Shown: positions 34,824-43,945 of the stretch, in pieces
Layout of the letters: each line of letters begins with the position of its first letter
How positions within the stretch are numbered: position 1 is the stretch's first letter
Source: Vibrio neptunius
GTDB lineage: Bacteria; Pseudomonadota; Gammaproteobacteria; Enterobacterales; Vibrionaceae
Reading direction: 5' to 3'
NCBI RefSeq assembly: GCF_000967495.1
Contig: NZ_JXXU01000019.1
Location: 1-64,000 of the forward strand
Length of the DNA: 64,000 bases
Notes under the pieces: generated by a model
What the model was told of the DNA's origin: nothing
What the model saw: the letters and a program-made list of their open reading frames with translations, nothing else
Databases searched by the model: none
Made by a program: the position numbers and the translations under genes

Positions 34824-36218
34824 TTACTGTGTTTCCTTAGTGTTCCAGTTTTGTAGCTTACGATAAAGCGTTGATGGGCTGACATCTAAGTAACCCGCCG
34901 CTTTAGGAATATTTCCTTCACAGGCCTTAATCGCTTGCTCGATGGCTTTCTTCTCTGTTAACCACAGAGGGAAAATGTCATGCACAGAAAAGCTGTCTTT
35001 GTCCTGCAGTTCAATCCTTATCTGCCTCTCAACTGGCTGGTTAAGTGGTGGTGGCAACATATCCATCGAGATATTTTCACCATTGTTGAGCACCACTACA
35101 TTTCTCAGCACGTTTTGTAACTGACGCACATTGCCTGGCCACTCGTATTGGGCAAAACGACTAACAACTTCTGGTGCCAATCGGACAAAGTCCTTTCCTT
35201 CCTCTTTAGACATAAAGCCTAGCAGAGAGTAAGCAATTTCTATGACATCATCACCACGCTCTCTCAAAGGAGGTAAGTGCAATGGGATCACGTATAAACG
35301 ATAGTACAGATCTTCACGAAAGCGCCCTTCCTGCACCTCTTTCCATGGATCGCGATTGGTCGCACAAACAAAACGTACATCGACACTCTTCATTTTCGAG
35401 GAGCCCACTTTTTGAAATGTGCCCGTTTGGATAAAGCGTAGCAACTTAGTCTGCAGATCTAAATCCATTTCACACAGCTCATCGAGAAAGAGAGTACCAC
35501 CATCGGCAAGTTCTGCTGCGCCTTGACGATCAGTAGCAGCCCCCGTGAACGCGCCTTTCACGTGACCAAACAACTCGCTTTCAATCAGATCTTTGGGAAT
35601 GGCTGCACAGTTGATCGCAATAAAAGGTTTGTCACCACGCTTACTAGCAGCGTGAATAGCTTCAGCACACACTTCTTTGCCCGTACCGCTTTCTCCAGTA
35701 ATAAAAATACTGGCTTTACTCGCTGCAGCGGAGTCAATGGTGCGATAGACAGCCTGCATAGTGTGGCTACTGCCGATAAAGCCTTGATAGTTCTGATTAC
35801 CAGGATTATCTGCTTCATTTTTCAACTTCGTCGCTTTGCGAATAGCGTTGTTGACCGTGACACGAAGCCGGTCAGCTTCACATGGTTTGATAAGGAAATC
35901 CTGTGCACCATGACGCATCGCTTCTACTGCCGTGTCAATCGAGCCGTGAGCCGTCATGAAAATCACTGGAACATCAGGGGTTTTCTGTTTTACTGCGTGT
36001 AAGACATCCATACCAGTCATGTCTGGAAGTCGTAGATCCAACAAAATTAAATCTGGAGTGCGAAAGTTGAGACTCTCGATAGCATCACGCCCAGTGCCAA
36101 CGATATTAATATCGATGCCCAATGGAGTGAGATAAGAACGGTACAACGCCGCGACTGACGCTGTGTCTTCCACCATCAAAAGATATCTTGACTTTTGTGT
36201 TTGCGTATTTTGTTGCAT
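34824..36218 (-). CDS. luxO: Quorum-sensing sigma-54 response regulator LuxO
   Basis: A 464-residue NtrC-type regulator. The receiver domain has the phospho-acceptor D61 in [11 protein letters not shown]. The AAA+ domain has [10 protein letters not shown] near residue 174, the sigma-54 contact motif GAFTGA near 233, and [14 protein letters not shown] Fis-type helix-turn-helix ([21 protein letters not shown]) closes the protein. At low cell density phospho-LuxO activates the qrr small RNA genes; qrr1 lies directly upstream on the other strand. The 137-bp gap to qrr1 carries a LuxO site. Confidence 0.97.
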   Translation of the reverse strand: MQQNTQTQKSRYLLMVEDTASVAALYRSYLTPLGIDINIVGTGRDAIESLNFRTPDLILLDLRLPDMTGMDVLHAVKQKTPDVPVIFMTAHGSIDTAVEAMRHGAQDFLIKPCEADRLRVTVNNAIRKATKLKNEADNPGNQNYQGFIGSSHTMQAVYRTIDSAAASKASIFITGESGTGKEVCAEAIHAASKRGDKPFIAINCAAIPKDLIESELFGHVKGAFTGAATDRQGAAELADGGTLFLDELCEMDLDLQTKLLRFIQTGTFQKVGSSKMKSVDVRFVCATNRDPWKEVQEGRFREDLYYRLYVIPLHLPPLRERGDDVIEIAYSLLGFMSKEEGKDFVRLAPEVVSRFAQYEWPGNVRQLQNVLRNVVVLNNGENISMDMLPPPLNQPVERQIRIELQDKDSFSVHDIFPLWLTEKKAIEQAIKACEGNIPKAAGYLDVSPSTLYRKLQNWNTKETQ

Positions 36219-36268
36219 AACCTAGCCGAATTTTTCTTCGCAATTTGTATAAATGATTGCATTGCGCT

Positions 36269-36281
36269 TTGCATTTTGCAA
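36269..36281. promoter_or_regulatory. LuxO-binding site for qrr1
   Basis: TTGCA-TTT-TGCAA is a perfect match to the LuxO box TTGCA-N3-TGCAA. It lies about 75-87 bases before the qrr1 start, a normal enhancer distance. A second, poorer half-site (TTGCATTGC) lies about 11 bases upstream. Confidence 0.8.
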
Positions 36282-36329
36282 ATTTATTGTTTAAAAAACG
36301 AGAAACGCCCTAAAATTGGCGTAAAAAAA

Positions 36330-36346
36330 TTGGCACGTTAAATGCT
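36330..36346 (+). promoter_or_regulatory. Sigma-54 promoter of qrr1
   Basis: TTGGCACGTTAAATGCT has the GG and GC pairs 10 bases apart as required at -24 and -12, and matches the sigma-54 consensus well (only TTGC replaced by ATGC). Confidence 0.85.
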
Positions 36347-36355
36347 GCTCAAACA

Positions 36356-36450
36356 ATGACCCTTTGGGTCACCTAGCCAACTGACGTTGTTAGTGAACTT
36401 AGTTTTCACAACTTACAGCCAATAGGATGTTACCTACTGGCTATTTTTTT
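36356..36450 (+). ncRNA. qrr1: Quorum-regulatory small RNA Qrr1
   Basis: About 95 nt. It starts with the hairpin TGACCC-TTT-GGGTCA, continues with the highly conserved Qrr core CACCTAGCCAACTGACGTTG, which pairs with luxR/hapR and other mRNAs, and ends in a terminator stem AGCCAATAGG / CCTACTGGCT followed by seven T. It is divergent from luxO and preceded by sigma-54 and LuxO sites. The 5' end is inferred from the promoter. The RNA works with Hfq in the family. Confidence 0.93.
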
Positions 36451-36467
36451 GCCTGTCAGAAGTTCAT

Positions 36468-38498
36468 TCAGCTATTCACTATGAACTGCTGGCGCAATTT
36501 CTCTATCTGATCTCGTTTTTCAGCTGCCGCTTCGAACTCCAGATCCTGAGCATGCTGATACATCTGCGCTTCCAACTTGCTGATCTCTTTTTCAAGCTGT
36601 TGGGGTGTCATCGCATTATAGGACTGGGAGGGCTCAGCAACTTCAGACAACGGGACCTGTTTATTAGTTCGTTGTTTTTTGCTCTTAGCAATATCACCAA
36701 GTTCCATAATATCTTTGATATTACGCTTTAGTGCCTGCGGCTCAATGCCCATCTTAGCATTATAGGCTTGTTGTTTCTCTCTACGACGGTTGGTTTCTCC
36801 CATCGCCTTATGCATAGATTTCGTTACAGTATCGGCATAGAGGATCGCTTTACCACTAATATTCCGTGCCGCACGGCCTATGGTCTGAATTAACGAGCGT
36901 TCCGAACGTAAGAAGCCTTCTTTGTCGGCATCAAGAATAGCCACCAGTGAAACTTCTGGCATATCCAAACCTTCTCGCAACAAGTTGATACCAACCAAAG
37001 CGTCAAACTTACCTAGTCGTAAATCACGGATAATTTCCACACGTTCGACCGTATCGATATCAGAATGGAGATAACGAACGCGAACATCGTGTTCCGTTAA
37101 ATACTCAGTGAGATCCTCTGCCATTCGCTTTGTCAACGTTGTTACAAGGACACGTTCGTCTTTGGCAGAGCGAAGGTGGATTTCAGACAATAAGTCATCT
37201 ACCTGTGTCGCTACAGGGCGAACTTCTAATTCGGGGTCTAACAAGCCTGTCGGGCGCACAACTTGATCGGCAATTTCACTATCCGATTTTTCCAGTTCGT
37301 AGTTACCGGGTGTAGCAGAGACAAATATCGTTTGGGGTGCGAGAGATTCAAATTCTTCAAATTTAAGTGGACGATTATCCAGCGCTGAAGGCAATCGAAA
37401 ACCAAATTCCACCAAGGTCTCTTTACGAGATCGGTCTCCTTTATACATGGCGCCAATCTGCGGTACCGTCACATGAGACTCGTCAATCACTAACAAACCA
37501 TCATCGGGCAAATAGTCAAACAAAGTTGGAGGCGGCTCACCTTCACTACGACCACTCAGATAACGTGAATAGTTTTCGATACCAGAGCAAAAACCAAGCT
37601 CGGTCATCATCTCAATATCAAAGTGAGTCCGCTGTGAGATGCGCTGCTCTTCAAGTAACTTGTTGTTGTCCAATAAGTATTTCTTGCGACTTTCCAATTC
37701 AACTTTAATGTTCTCTATCGCATCGAGGATCTTATCTCTGGGTGTGACGTAATGCGTTTTGGGGTAGATAGTAAAACGCGGCAAATCGCGCTGTTTCACT
37801 ACCCCAGTGAGAGGGTCGAAAACACTGATACAGTCGATTTCATCATCAAACATTTCAATCCGGACAGCATCTTGATCAGATTCTGCTGGGAAAACATCAA
37901 TCACTTCACCACGGACACGGAACTGACCTCGCTCAAAAGCGACATCATTGCGGCTGTACTGCAACTCAGCCAGTCGACGCAGAATATCACGTTGATCCAT
38001 CACGTCACCACGACGCACATGCAGCATCATTTGTAAGTAAGACTGAGGGTCACCCAGACCATAAATCGCGGAAACAGAAGCCACTATGATAGCGTCTTTG
38101 CGCTCAAGTAAGGCTTTGGTCGCTGATAGACGCATTTGTTCAATGTGGGCGTTCACAGAGGCATCTTTCTCTATAAACGTATCCGTTGTCGGTACGTAGG
38201 CTTCAGGTTGGTAATAGTCATAGTAAGAAACAAAGTATTCAACCGCATTGTTAGGGAAGAATCCCTTCATCTCTCCATAAAGCTGTGCTGCCAGTGTTTT
38301 ATTCGGTGCAAGCAGGATGGCCGGACGCTGTGCCTGTGCGATAACATTAGCTAGGGTAAATGTCTTGCCTGAACCTGTTACACCCAACAAGGTTTGATGC
38401 GCGAGCCCCGAATCTAATCCGTCCAACAACTGGCTAATCGCGGTTGGTTGGTCGCCTGATGGCTGGTAATCCGACACTAAATCAAAAACTTTGCTCAT
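36468..38498 (-). CDS. uvrB: UvrABC excinuclease subunit B
   Basis: A 676-residue UvrB starting at the ATG at 38498 ([20 protein letters not shown], with GAGGTG before it); 22 more codons are open upstream but overlap the promoter. [12 protein letters not shown] is Walker [13 protein letters not shown] the beta-hairpin that probes [12 protein letters not shown] the DEAD-like box and IGRAARNI helicase motif VI. The C-terminal UVR motif ([28 protein letters not shown]) binds UvrC. It is next to luxO as in other vibrios, and has a LexA box. Confidence 0.97.
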   Translation of the reverse strand: MSKVFDLVSDYQPSGDQPTAISQLLDGLDSGLAHQTLLGVTGSGKTFTLANVIAQAQRPAILLAPNKTLAAQLYGEMKGFFPNNAVEYFVSYYDYYQPEAYVPTTDTFIEKDASVNAHIEQMRLSATKALLERKDAIIVASVSAIYGLGDPQSYLQMMLHVRRGDVMDQRDILRRLAELQYSRNDVAFERGQFRVRGEVIDVFPAESDQDAVRIEMFDDEIDCISVFDPLTGVVKQRDLPRFTIYPKTHYVTPRDKILDAIENIKVELESRKKYLLDNNKLLEEQRISQRTHFDIEMMTELGFCSGIENYSRYLSGRSEGEPPPTLFDYLPDDGLLVIDESHVTVPQIGAMYKGDRSRKETLVEFGFRLPSALDNRPLKFEEFESLAPQTIFVSATPGNYELEKSDSEIADQVVRPTGLLDPELEVRPVATQVDDLLSEIHLRSAKDERVLVTTLTKRMAEDLTEYLTEHDVRVRYLHSDIDTVERVEIIRDLRLGKFDALVGINLLREGLDMPEVSLVAILDADKEGFLRSERSLIQTIGRAARNISGKAILYADTVTKSMHKAMGETNRRREKQQAYNAKMGIEPQALKRNIKDIMELGDIAKSKKQRTNKQVPLSEVAEPSQSYNAMTPQQLEKEISKLEAQMYQHAQDLEFEAAAEKRDQIEKLRQQFIVNS

Positions 38499-38542
38499 TG
38501 GCACCTCATCCGTACATGAAGAATAAATCGGGTCTATTTTGA

Positions 38543-38558
38543 CTGTATGAATATACAG
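38543..38558. promoter_or_regulatory. LexA (SOS) box of uvrB
   Basis: CTGTATGAATATACAG fits CTG-N10-CAG with the expected AT-rich centre and symmetric TAT/ATA. It is 45 bp before the uvrB ATG. uvrB is SOS-induced in E. coli. Confidence 0.85.
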
Positions 38559-38564
38559 AAACAA

Positions 38565-39000
38565 TAGCTAAAGAAAAAATAACCGCCTGTTTTAAATATT
38601 TTGTCCTCATAACGCTAGATCCTAATATTCAATCCTGCTACCATCTTTGGCCCTAAACTGTGTGCGCTCTAATCTTTGCGTAAAAACTCATTCACAGCTT
38701 ACTCACATCTATGGTTAATCAACCAGTTTATCCACACGATTCAAAAAAACCTCTACCATCATCAGTTATGTTCTAGCCTGCTACTGAAGCTTTAATGTAC
38801 AACAAGTTACCACTGAACTTTTATTGGTTACTTTTTCATCTAAAAATCGATTGCTTCGACGTTATTTCATTTATCAAGTTTAATTAACACACTTATCCAC
38901 AATTTTGGTGGATAAGTAAACCTAACCTTTACGCTTCAAGGGCTAAAAAAAAGTAAAGCACTTTCTAACAAAAATATTTAACTCAATGAGGCGATTTTGA
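38565..39000. other. AT-rich non-coding stretch with DnaA-box-like sites
   Basis: No convincing gene is seen between the uvrB promoter and the tRNA promoter. The stretch contains TTATCCACA, the consensus DnaA box, at 38729-38737 and 38893-38901. The second is half of the inverted repeat ACTTATCCAC / GTGGATAAGT (38891-38900 and 38908-38917). The inverted repeat could also act as a terminator, but it is not followed by a T-run. Confidence 0.5.
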
Positions 39001-39002
39001 GG

Positions 39003-39031
39003 TTGACAGAGTCTCATCCCGTAGATAAGAT
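39003..39031 (+). promoter_or_regulatory. Sigma-70 promoter of tRNA-Asn
   Basis: TTGACA (39003-39008) and TAAGAT (39026-39031) with a 17-bp spacer. The predicted start is about 13 bases before the mature tRNA. Confidence 0.8.
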
Positions 39032-39051
39032 TCGCAGCGCTTAAACGCAAT

Positions 39052-39127
39052 TCCCCCTTAGTTCAGTTGGTAGAACGGCGGACTGTTAATCCGTATGTCG
39101 CAGGTTCGAGTCCCGCAGGGGGAGCCA
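39052..39127 (+). tRNA. tRNA-Asn (GTT)
   Basis: The 76-nt cloverleaf includes the acceptor TCCCCCT / AGGGGGA, discriminator G and encoded CCA. The D-arm has AGTTCAGTTGGTAGAAC, the anticodon loop CTGTTAATC gives anticodon GTT, and the T-arm has GGTTCGAGTCC. tRNA-Asn genes are the insertion points of the yersiniabactin pathogenicity island in Yersinia and E. coli, and here a related cluster starts 490 bp downstream. Confidence 0.97.
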
Positions 39128-39134
39128 AATTCAG

Positions 39135-39166
39135 AAAAAAGCTCAATCGAAAGGTTGAGCTTTTTT
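39135..39166 (+). terminator. tRNA-Asn terminator
   Basis: AAAAAAGCTCAA and TTGAGCTTTTTT form a 12-bp stem with an 8-base loop, ending in T6. Confidence 0.92.
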
Positions 39167-39614
39167 CGTTTTCAAGAAGATTGCACGCCCTAACGATCGT
39201 TTCCCAACGTTTTGCGCAAACATTACCCACTTAGCAGTACTTACTCGTCCCTGTTGTTTATTGTCATGCCTATAGGAGCGATGGCTGGTCATTGTTGGCG
39301 GCCTGCGACAACAATCGAAATTTCATCTGCATATTTATTTGCCAAAATAATTTTGGTTTTCCTGTACTACAAGCACTACTCAATTGCGGTGCAAAGCGAA
39401 GAAAAATGACTTCCGATCCGAGTAGACAGAAATCGAGAAGCTCAACAGAATGAAGCACTCGTTTATAAAACCAATAATACGAGTTTCAAAAAATAAAATA
39501 AAAACATGAGACAACGTGCGGACAATGAATACTTTGCCCTGTGGCCCGCTTCTCAATACTCCAATGAAACATGTGTGCATTTAGCTGACTAAGCCGTATT
39601 GAAGGGTACCAACT
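39167..39614. other. Gap between tRNA-Asn and the siderophore cluster
   Basis: No integrase, IS or reliable gene was found in these 448 bases. A 65-codon frame at 39212-39409 has no ribosome site and is probably chance. The only structure noticed is the 15-base palindrome CCAAAATAATTTTGG (39342-39356). No copy of the tRNA 3' end is seen again inside the window. Confidence 0.5.
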
Positions 39615-40592
39615 ATGAACTGCGTTGACTCAAAATTTCAATCTGATTGCTCTCAAGCCACATCGTGTGCAACTAGCCAATCTTTACGCTCACCGATAAA
39701 ACCGACCTGCCAATCATTCGGCGGGTGCTTGGGATGTCAAATTCATACCTTATCTGGATATGGAGGCTGCACAGCCTACGAGACTCAGCCTGCAGAACCT
39801 ACCTGTTGCCTACGCATATTAACCGTTTTGCGCGGTGAACGATTGCTTTGGCACAATGGTCAAGATCAACCGCTTGAACTGGAACCCGGTAAGAGTGTTC
39901 TTATTTTATCCACCGACCAGTTCAATGACGTTTTTATAAGTACAGAAGAAACCTTTGTTGAGATCGCCGACATTCGGTTTGAATGTCACTACTTGGGCAA
40001 GATTCATCACCAAATTCAAGAAGTGCTAAAAAATCGTAGCCTTGAACCTCTCGCTGACAATCGACCTTGGGTATTTGATACAAGCTTTGATATTCAGCGC
40101 TTTCTCAGTCAGCTCGATATCAATGAAACAACCCATACACAAGAGACAACAACACCCCTGTACACTGTTTCACAAGCCTATCAGTGTTTGTCAAAGTTAC
40201 TAGGGCAGCTGGAGATGATTCAGCCCAACCGAAAGACTGATGATAGCGCATGTTTATCCAATCGAACTCTGAACAAGATCCGTAAAGCACATTCTTTAAT
40301 CGAGCAAGAACCTGGCAAAAACTGGAGTATTGCAGAGCTATGCAAAGAAGTGGGTACCAATGAAACGAGCTTTAAACGAGGATTCAAGTTGCTCTTCAAT
40401 ACGACATTCTCCAAGCGGCTACAACAAACACGAATGGATATCGCTGCAACAGAACTCGAGTTCACTGACCAGCCTATTATAGATATTGTATACAAAGTAG
40501 GCTACTCAAGCCCTTCTCACTTCACCAAACTGTTTAAGCAACATTTTGGACAAAACCCTCTTCAATATCGTAAGTGCCGCCAAAGAGCCTGA
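39615..40592 (+). CDS. AraC-family regulator with Cys-rich N-terminus (first of two, YbtA-like)
   Basis: A 325-residue protein. The C-terminal 100 residues hold two helix-turn-helices: WSIAELCKEVGTNETSFKRG and PIIDIVYKVGYSSPSHFTKL, with FGQNPLQYR at the end. The segment VGTNETSFKRGFK is the pattern of YbtA/PchR-type siderophore regulators. The first 67 residues contain about nine cysteines, including GGCLGC and a CC pair, which is not usual in this family and might bind metal. PchR/YbtA proteins sense the ferric siderophore and activate receptor and synthesis genes. GAAGGG stands 9 bases before the ATG. It is followed by its own terminator. Confidence 0.9.
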   Translation: MNCVDSKFQSDCSQATSCATSQSLRSPIKPTCQSFGGCLGCQIHTLSGYGGCTAYETQPAEPTCCLRILTVLRGERLLWHNGQDQPLELEPGKSVLILSTDQFNDVFISTEETFVEIADIRFECHYLGKIHHQIQEVLKNRSLEPLADNRPWVFDTSFDIQRFLSQLDINETTHTQETTTPLYTVSQAYQCLSKLLGQLEMIQPNRKTDDSACLSNRTLNKIRKAHSLIEQEPGKNWSIAELCKEVGTNETSFKRGFKLLFNTTFSKRLQQTRMDIAATELEFTDQPIIDIVYKVGYSSPSHFTKLFKQHFGQNPLQYRKCRQRA

Positions 40593-40635
40593 TATTACCC
40601 TTCTGTCTTTCCCTCTGGTAGCAAGTTGAGACCAG

Positions 40636-40660
40636 CCCCGGCGTACGTCGGGGTCTTTTT
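40636..40660 (+). terminator. Terminator after the first AraC gene
   Basis: CCCCG and CGGGG enclose an 8-base loop (GACC / GGTC extend the stem after a bulge), followed by CTTTTT. Confidence 0.7.
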
Positions 40661-40708
40661 ACTAGAGTGTTTGTACTAATGCAATAATAGACATAATAGC
40701 CAATAAGT

Positions 40709-40727
40709 GATAATGTTTCTCATTATC
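40709..40727. promoter_or_regulatory. Fur box in front of the second AraC gene
   Basis: GATAATGTTTCTCATTATC matches 16 of 19 positions of the Fur consensus and has perfect outer arms (GATAATG / CATTATC). It lies 24 bp before the araC2 start, so iron-loaded Fur should block its expression. Confidence 0.85.
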
Positions 40728-40750
40728 AAAAAATAATTATTAATAAAACT

Positions 40751-41713
40751 ATGGCTTACTACCGTATTCCTTTCCACTTAGATCTCATGGAGGAGTCTAT
40801 CCAAACCAATGGAAACATTGTATTTAAACATCCTAGATGTGAATTTTCCCTAAGGTGTAATCAACTTAATGATGATGTGGTGCTGAGCGAGTTCCATGGC
40901 CACTTCAGCTCTCCTATCCAACTCGATACACAAGACAAAACTGAGTTCGATTCTGTTACCATCATGCTTAACTTTGGCAATGCGGTTTACTATTATATCG
41001 ACAGTTTAGCCACCCCTCGTATCCTCCCCAGCCAAGCATTGGCCTTGTGCTATTCTGATGCGAGAACAGGTATGTGCCGATACCAACCTCAACAAACCCA
41101 TCTATTTGCGATACAGATGCCGAGAAAAGTGTTGATGGAATATCTGGATGTCATGCAAATCGGCGACGACATCCAAGACAAGCTTCGACGTAGGGAACCC
41201 TTTCTGACAATGAAGCCCGCAACGGAGACATTCAAACGATTCGCGGATCGCCTATCTCTAGCATCTACGTTCAATGACACGCTGCACCATCACTTATCCT
41301 ACTCGTTTATAACGGAAGCCACCCGATACCTGTTTGCAAATGATGATGTCCGATGTACACGTATAGACAATTGCAATGGTCTCGAAAGAGCCATCGATAT
41401 TCTTGATAAAGAATACATGGTGCCCACGACTATCACACAACTGGCCCGACGAATTGGCACCAACGAAACATCACTCAAGCAGTGGTTCCGCAAAGAGCTA
41501 AATACCACAGTGCACCAATACATTGTCCAACAACGTATGGCCAAAGCAGCCGAGTTGTTAAGTATGCATGCACTCTCCATTTCACATGTTGCGCAAGAGG
41601 TAGGCTATGCCAATCATGGCCATTTTGCCGCGGCATTCAAAAAAGAGTTCGGCTGTGCTCCCTCGGCTTATCCGTCAGAGTCCCCCTCGACACAGTATCA
41701 CCACACACTGTAA
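40751..41713 (+). CDS. AraC-family regulator (second of two, YbtA/PchR-like)
   Basis: A 320-residue protein. An N-terminal sensing domain of about 210 residues precedes the DNA-binding domain with TITQLARRIGTNETSLKQWF and SISHVAQEVGYANHGHFAAA, FGCAPSAY. The RIGTNETSLKQWFR pattern is again that of siderophore-responsive AraC regulators. It is the last gene before the receptor and most likely activates receptor and synthesis genes when the ferric siderophore is bound. Control by Fur is suggested by the box at 40709. The two AraC proteins are clearly related only in the C-terminal half. No clear Shine-Dalgarno is visible before the ATG. Confidence 0.92.
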   Translation: MAYYRIPFHLDLMEESIQTNGNIVFKHPRCEFSLRCNQLNDDVVLSEFHGHFSSPIQLDTQDKTEFDSVTIMLNFGNAVYYYIDSLATPRILPSQALALCYSDARTGMCRYQPQQTHLFAIQMPRKVLMEYLDVMQIGDDIQDKLRRREPFLTMKPATETFKRFADRLSLASTFNDTLHHHLSYSFITEATRYLFANDDVRCTRIDNCNGLERAIDILDKEYMVPTTITQLARRIGTNETSLKQWFRKELNTTVHQYIVQQRMAKAAELLSMHALSISHVAQEVGYANHGHFAAAFKKEFGCAPSAYPSESPSTQYHHTL

Positions 41714-41784
41714 GTAACGCTTAACACAATAATCACGGCCGTTTGAAATCTAGAAAAAGAACAAAAGATCTCTTAAAAAGTGCT

Positions 41785-41807
41785 TTAAATACAGCGCGTT
41801 AAATACA
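41785..41807. promoter_or_regulatory. Direct repeat upstream of the receptor gene, candidate AraC half-sites
   Basis: TTAAATACA occurs at 41785-41793 and again at 41799-41807, 14 bases apart. AraC-type activators commonly bind such direct or inverted half-sites. It is 167 bp before the receptor start, which is a little far, and AT-rich, so the case is modest. Confidence 0.4.
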
Positions 41808-41871
41808 AAAGCCAAGATATATGCAAATTTCCTCTAAAAGCTCGCGTTTGAATTTTACTCATTCATTGTCG

Positions 41872-41897
41872 AAAACGCCTATTCGCGCGTTTTTTTC
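41872..41897 (+). terminator. Probable terminator of the second AraC gene
   Basis: AAAACGC and GCGTTTT form a 7-bp stem with an 8-base loop, followed by TTTTCCCC. The receptor promoter must then lie between it and 41973, or transcription reads through. Confidence 0.6.
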
Positions 41898-41973
41898 CCC
41901 TGATTGAGTTAGCGCCTCGACGATGAGATTTGCACCATAGACGATAAAATCATAAATAGAAGGATTCCGTAAA

Positions 41974-43941
41974 ATGTTCAGGCACCGTTTCTCACTTTCT
42001 CCGCTCTCACTCGCAGTGTTGACGGCAATACTAAGTCCAGCCGTTGCTGCCAGTAACCAGGGTCAGGAAGTGATGATCATCGAAGCGACTAAGCAGGACA
42101 TTCCCTTAGAACGTGTCGACAATGCCATCTTAATCAAAACTGGTGAGGAGCTTGAGAAAGCGGGGATCCACGAAGTGAAAGATTTAGAGAAAGCATTTCC
42201 GGGGCTGATGATTCAGACACGAGGTAACCGCACGTATGCCAATACAACCGTACGAGGCGTTAGCTCACCAGACTATTATTCACCCACAATTAGTATCTAC
42301 GTTGATGGTGTACTGCAAGACAGTGCATTCCTTACCCAGCAGTTATTGAACGTAGAACAAGTCGAATTACTCAGAGGTCCTCAAGGCACGCTATACGGAG
42401 GTAATGCTCAAGGTGGTGTCATCAACATTACGACCAAAAAGGCTACCGATGAGACCCTAGCTTCAGCAGGTGTTACCTACAGCAATCGAAGTCAACAGCT
42501 TGATGGCTCAGCCGCCGTCGCGATTAGCGAAACAACCTATGCTGATGTTGCAATCCGCTCATTAAAAGACGAAGGAAACATTCGTCATATTCCAAGCAAT
42601 ACGGATGACGCCAATGAAACCGAAGATTTTAGCGGTACTGCCCGATTCCACTATCTGCCTGAGCAATCACCACTCTCCCTCACCTTTTCAGTATCTTCTG
42701 CGCACTTAGACAGCCATGAAGAGTGGTATTTAACTCAAGAGGAATATAACAACAAGGCGACCAGCCAAGACATCCCTGAACTTAAACGTGTCGTCAATAG
42801 CTATGCTTTAAATGTGGGTTACGATCTTGGGGCTACCCAGTTAACCAGTATCACGGCGTACCAGAACCGCAACGTTGACCGTCAGTTTGTCGGTGGAAAA
42901 TGGGTTGAAAATCAAAACACCTTCAGCCAGGAGATTCGTGCCAACACTCGATTCAACGATGACCTTTCTGCACTAATCGGCGGCTACTACGAGAATAGAC
43001 GCTTTGATGTTAACGCGGGTGCTCACAATGACATCAAGACCGATACCTATGCTCTATTTGGCCAAGCAACTTATGCGCTAACACAAAGTGTCGACCTCAC
43101 TGGCGGATTACGCGCATCTAGATTCTCCTCCGAGTCCGACTTTGGCGGTAACTCCGCTTGGATGATTGACAGTTACCAATCGGAAAAGTCGGAAAGTGTG
43201 GTTTCACCAAAAGCGGCGCTTGGCTGGCAAGTGGATGAGGACTCGCGAATATTTGCCTCAATAACCAGCGGTTACAGGCCTGGTAGCTTTAGTCCAGTTC
43301 CACGCAGCTCAGGCGATACCAATGGCTATGATGCAGAGAAATCTCTAAATGGTGAATTGGGATGGCGAACCATCTTGCTCGATCAAACGCTACACTTTAG
43401 TGGCGCTCTATACTGGATCGAAACCAAAGATATTCAATTGTACACGGGCAACCCCAATAGTCAGGTCCTAACCAATATGGGCGATGCTCAAAGTAAAGGC
43501 ATTGAACTCGACCTTGCTTACTACCCAACAGATGATCTGACGCTGACACTAGGTGCCACCTTCGGTCAGTCGACATTCGAATCGGGCAACAATGGTATTC
43601 AAGGCAACACTCTGCCGTATGCACCGGATACAACCGCTGTAGCTGGGCTTGAATATTACTTGCCTCAAACCTGGGTAGAGGGCGATATTTCAATCATTAC
43701 CAACGCACGATACACCTCAAAAATCTACTTTGATGAAAACAACACGGTGGCACAAGACGGCTATGCTCTCGTTGACGTAGCTATTCAGTATACCATCAAT
43801 GACAACCTCTCTTTCCGCTTGTTCAGTCATAACTTGACCGACAAAGAGTACGTCACCTATGCGTACACTCGAAGCAACACGCGCTACAGCAACTACGGTA
43901 CTGCGCGAGAGGTTGGCTTGAACATGAAGCTGGAGTGGTAA
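41974..43941 (+). CDS. frpA: TonB-dependent ferric-siderophore receptor, FyuA/FrpA-like
   Basis: A 655-residue outer-membrane receptor. Residues 1-25 are a signal peptide ending in PAVAA. EVMIIEAT just after is the likely TonB box. The plug domain follows with LEKAFPGLMIQTRGNRTYANT and VELLRGPQGTLYGGNAQGGVINI, and the rest is a 22-strand barrel ending in an aromatic-terminated last strand (NMKLEW). The length and position are those of FyuA (673 aa) and of FrpA of the piscibactin cluster. It should import the ferric siderophore made by the genes that follow. GAAGGA stands 10 bases before the ATG. Confidence 0.92.
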   Translation: MFRHRFSLSPLSLAVLTAILSPAVAASNQGQEVMIIEATKQDIPLERVDNAILIKTGEELEKAGIHEVKDLEKAFPGLMIQTRGNRTYANTTVRGVSSPDYYSPTISIYVDGVLQDSAFLTQQLLNVEQVELLRGPQGTLYGGNAQGGVINITTKKATDETLASAGVTYSNRSQQLDGSAAVAISETTYADVAIRSLKDEGNIRHIPSNTDDANETEDFSGTARFHYLPEQSPLSLTFSVSSAHLDSHEEWYLTQEEYNNKATSQDIPELKRVVNSYALNVGYDLGATQLTSITAYQNRNVDRQFVGGKWVENQNTFSQEIRANTRFNDDLSALIGGYYENRRFDVNAGAHNDIKTDTYALFGQATYALTQSVDLTGGLRASRFSSESDFGGNSAWMIDSYQSEKSESVVSPKAALGWQVDEDSRIFASITSGYRPGSFSPVPRSSGDTNGYDAEKSLNGELGWRTILLDQTLHFSGALYWIETKDIQLYTGNPNSQVLTNMGDAQSKGIELDLAYYPTDDLTLTLGATFGQSTFESGNNGIQGNTLPYAPDTTAVAGLEYYLPQTWVEGDISIITNARYTSKIYFDENNTVAQDGYALVDVAIQYTINDNLSFRLFSHNLTDKEYVTYAYTRSNTRYSNYGTAREVGLNMKLEW

Positions 43942-43945
43942 TACC

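Noticed and set aside
39212..39409. 65-codon + strand frame between tRNA-Asn and the first AraC gene
   Set aside because: No ribosome site, odd composition and a competing antisense frame; it looks like chance. It is not an integrase fragment.
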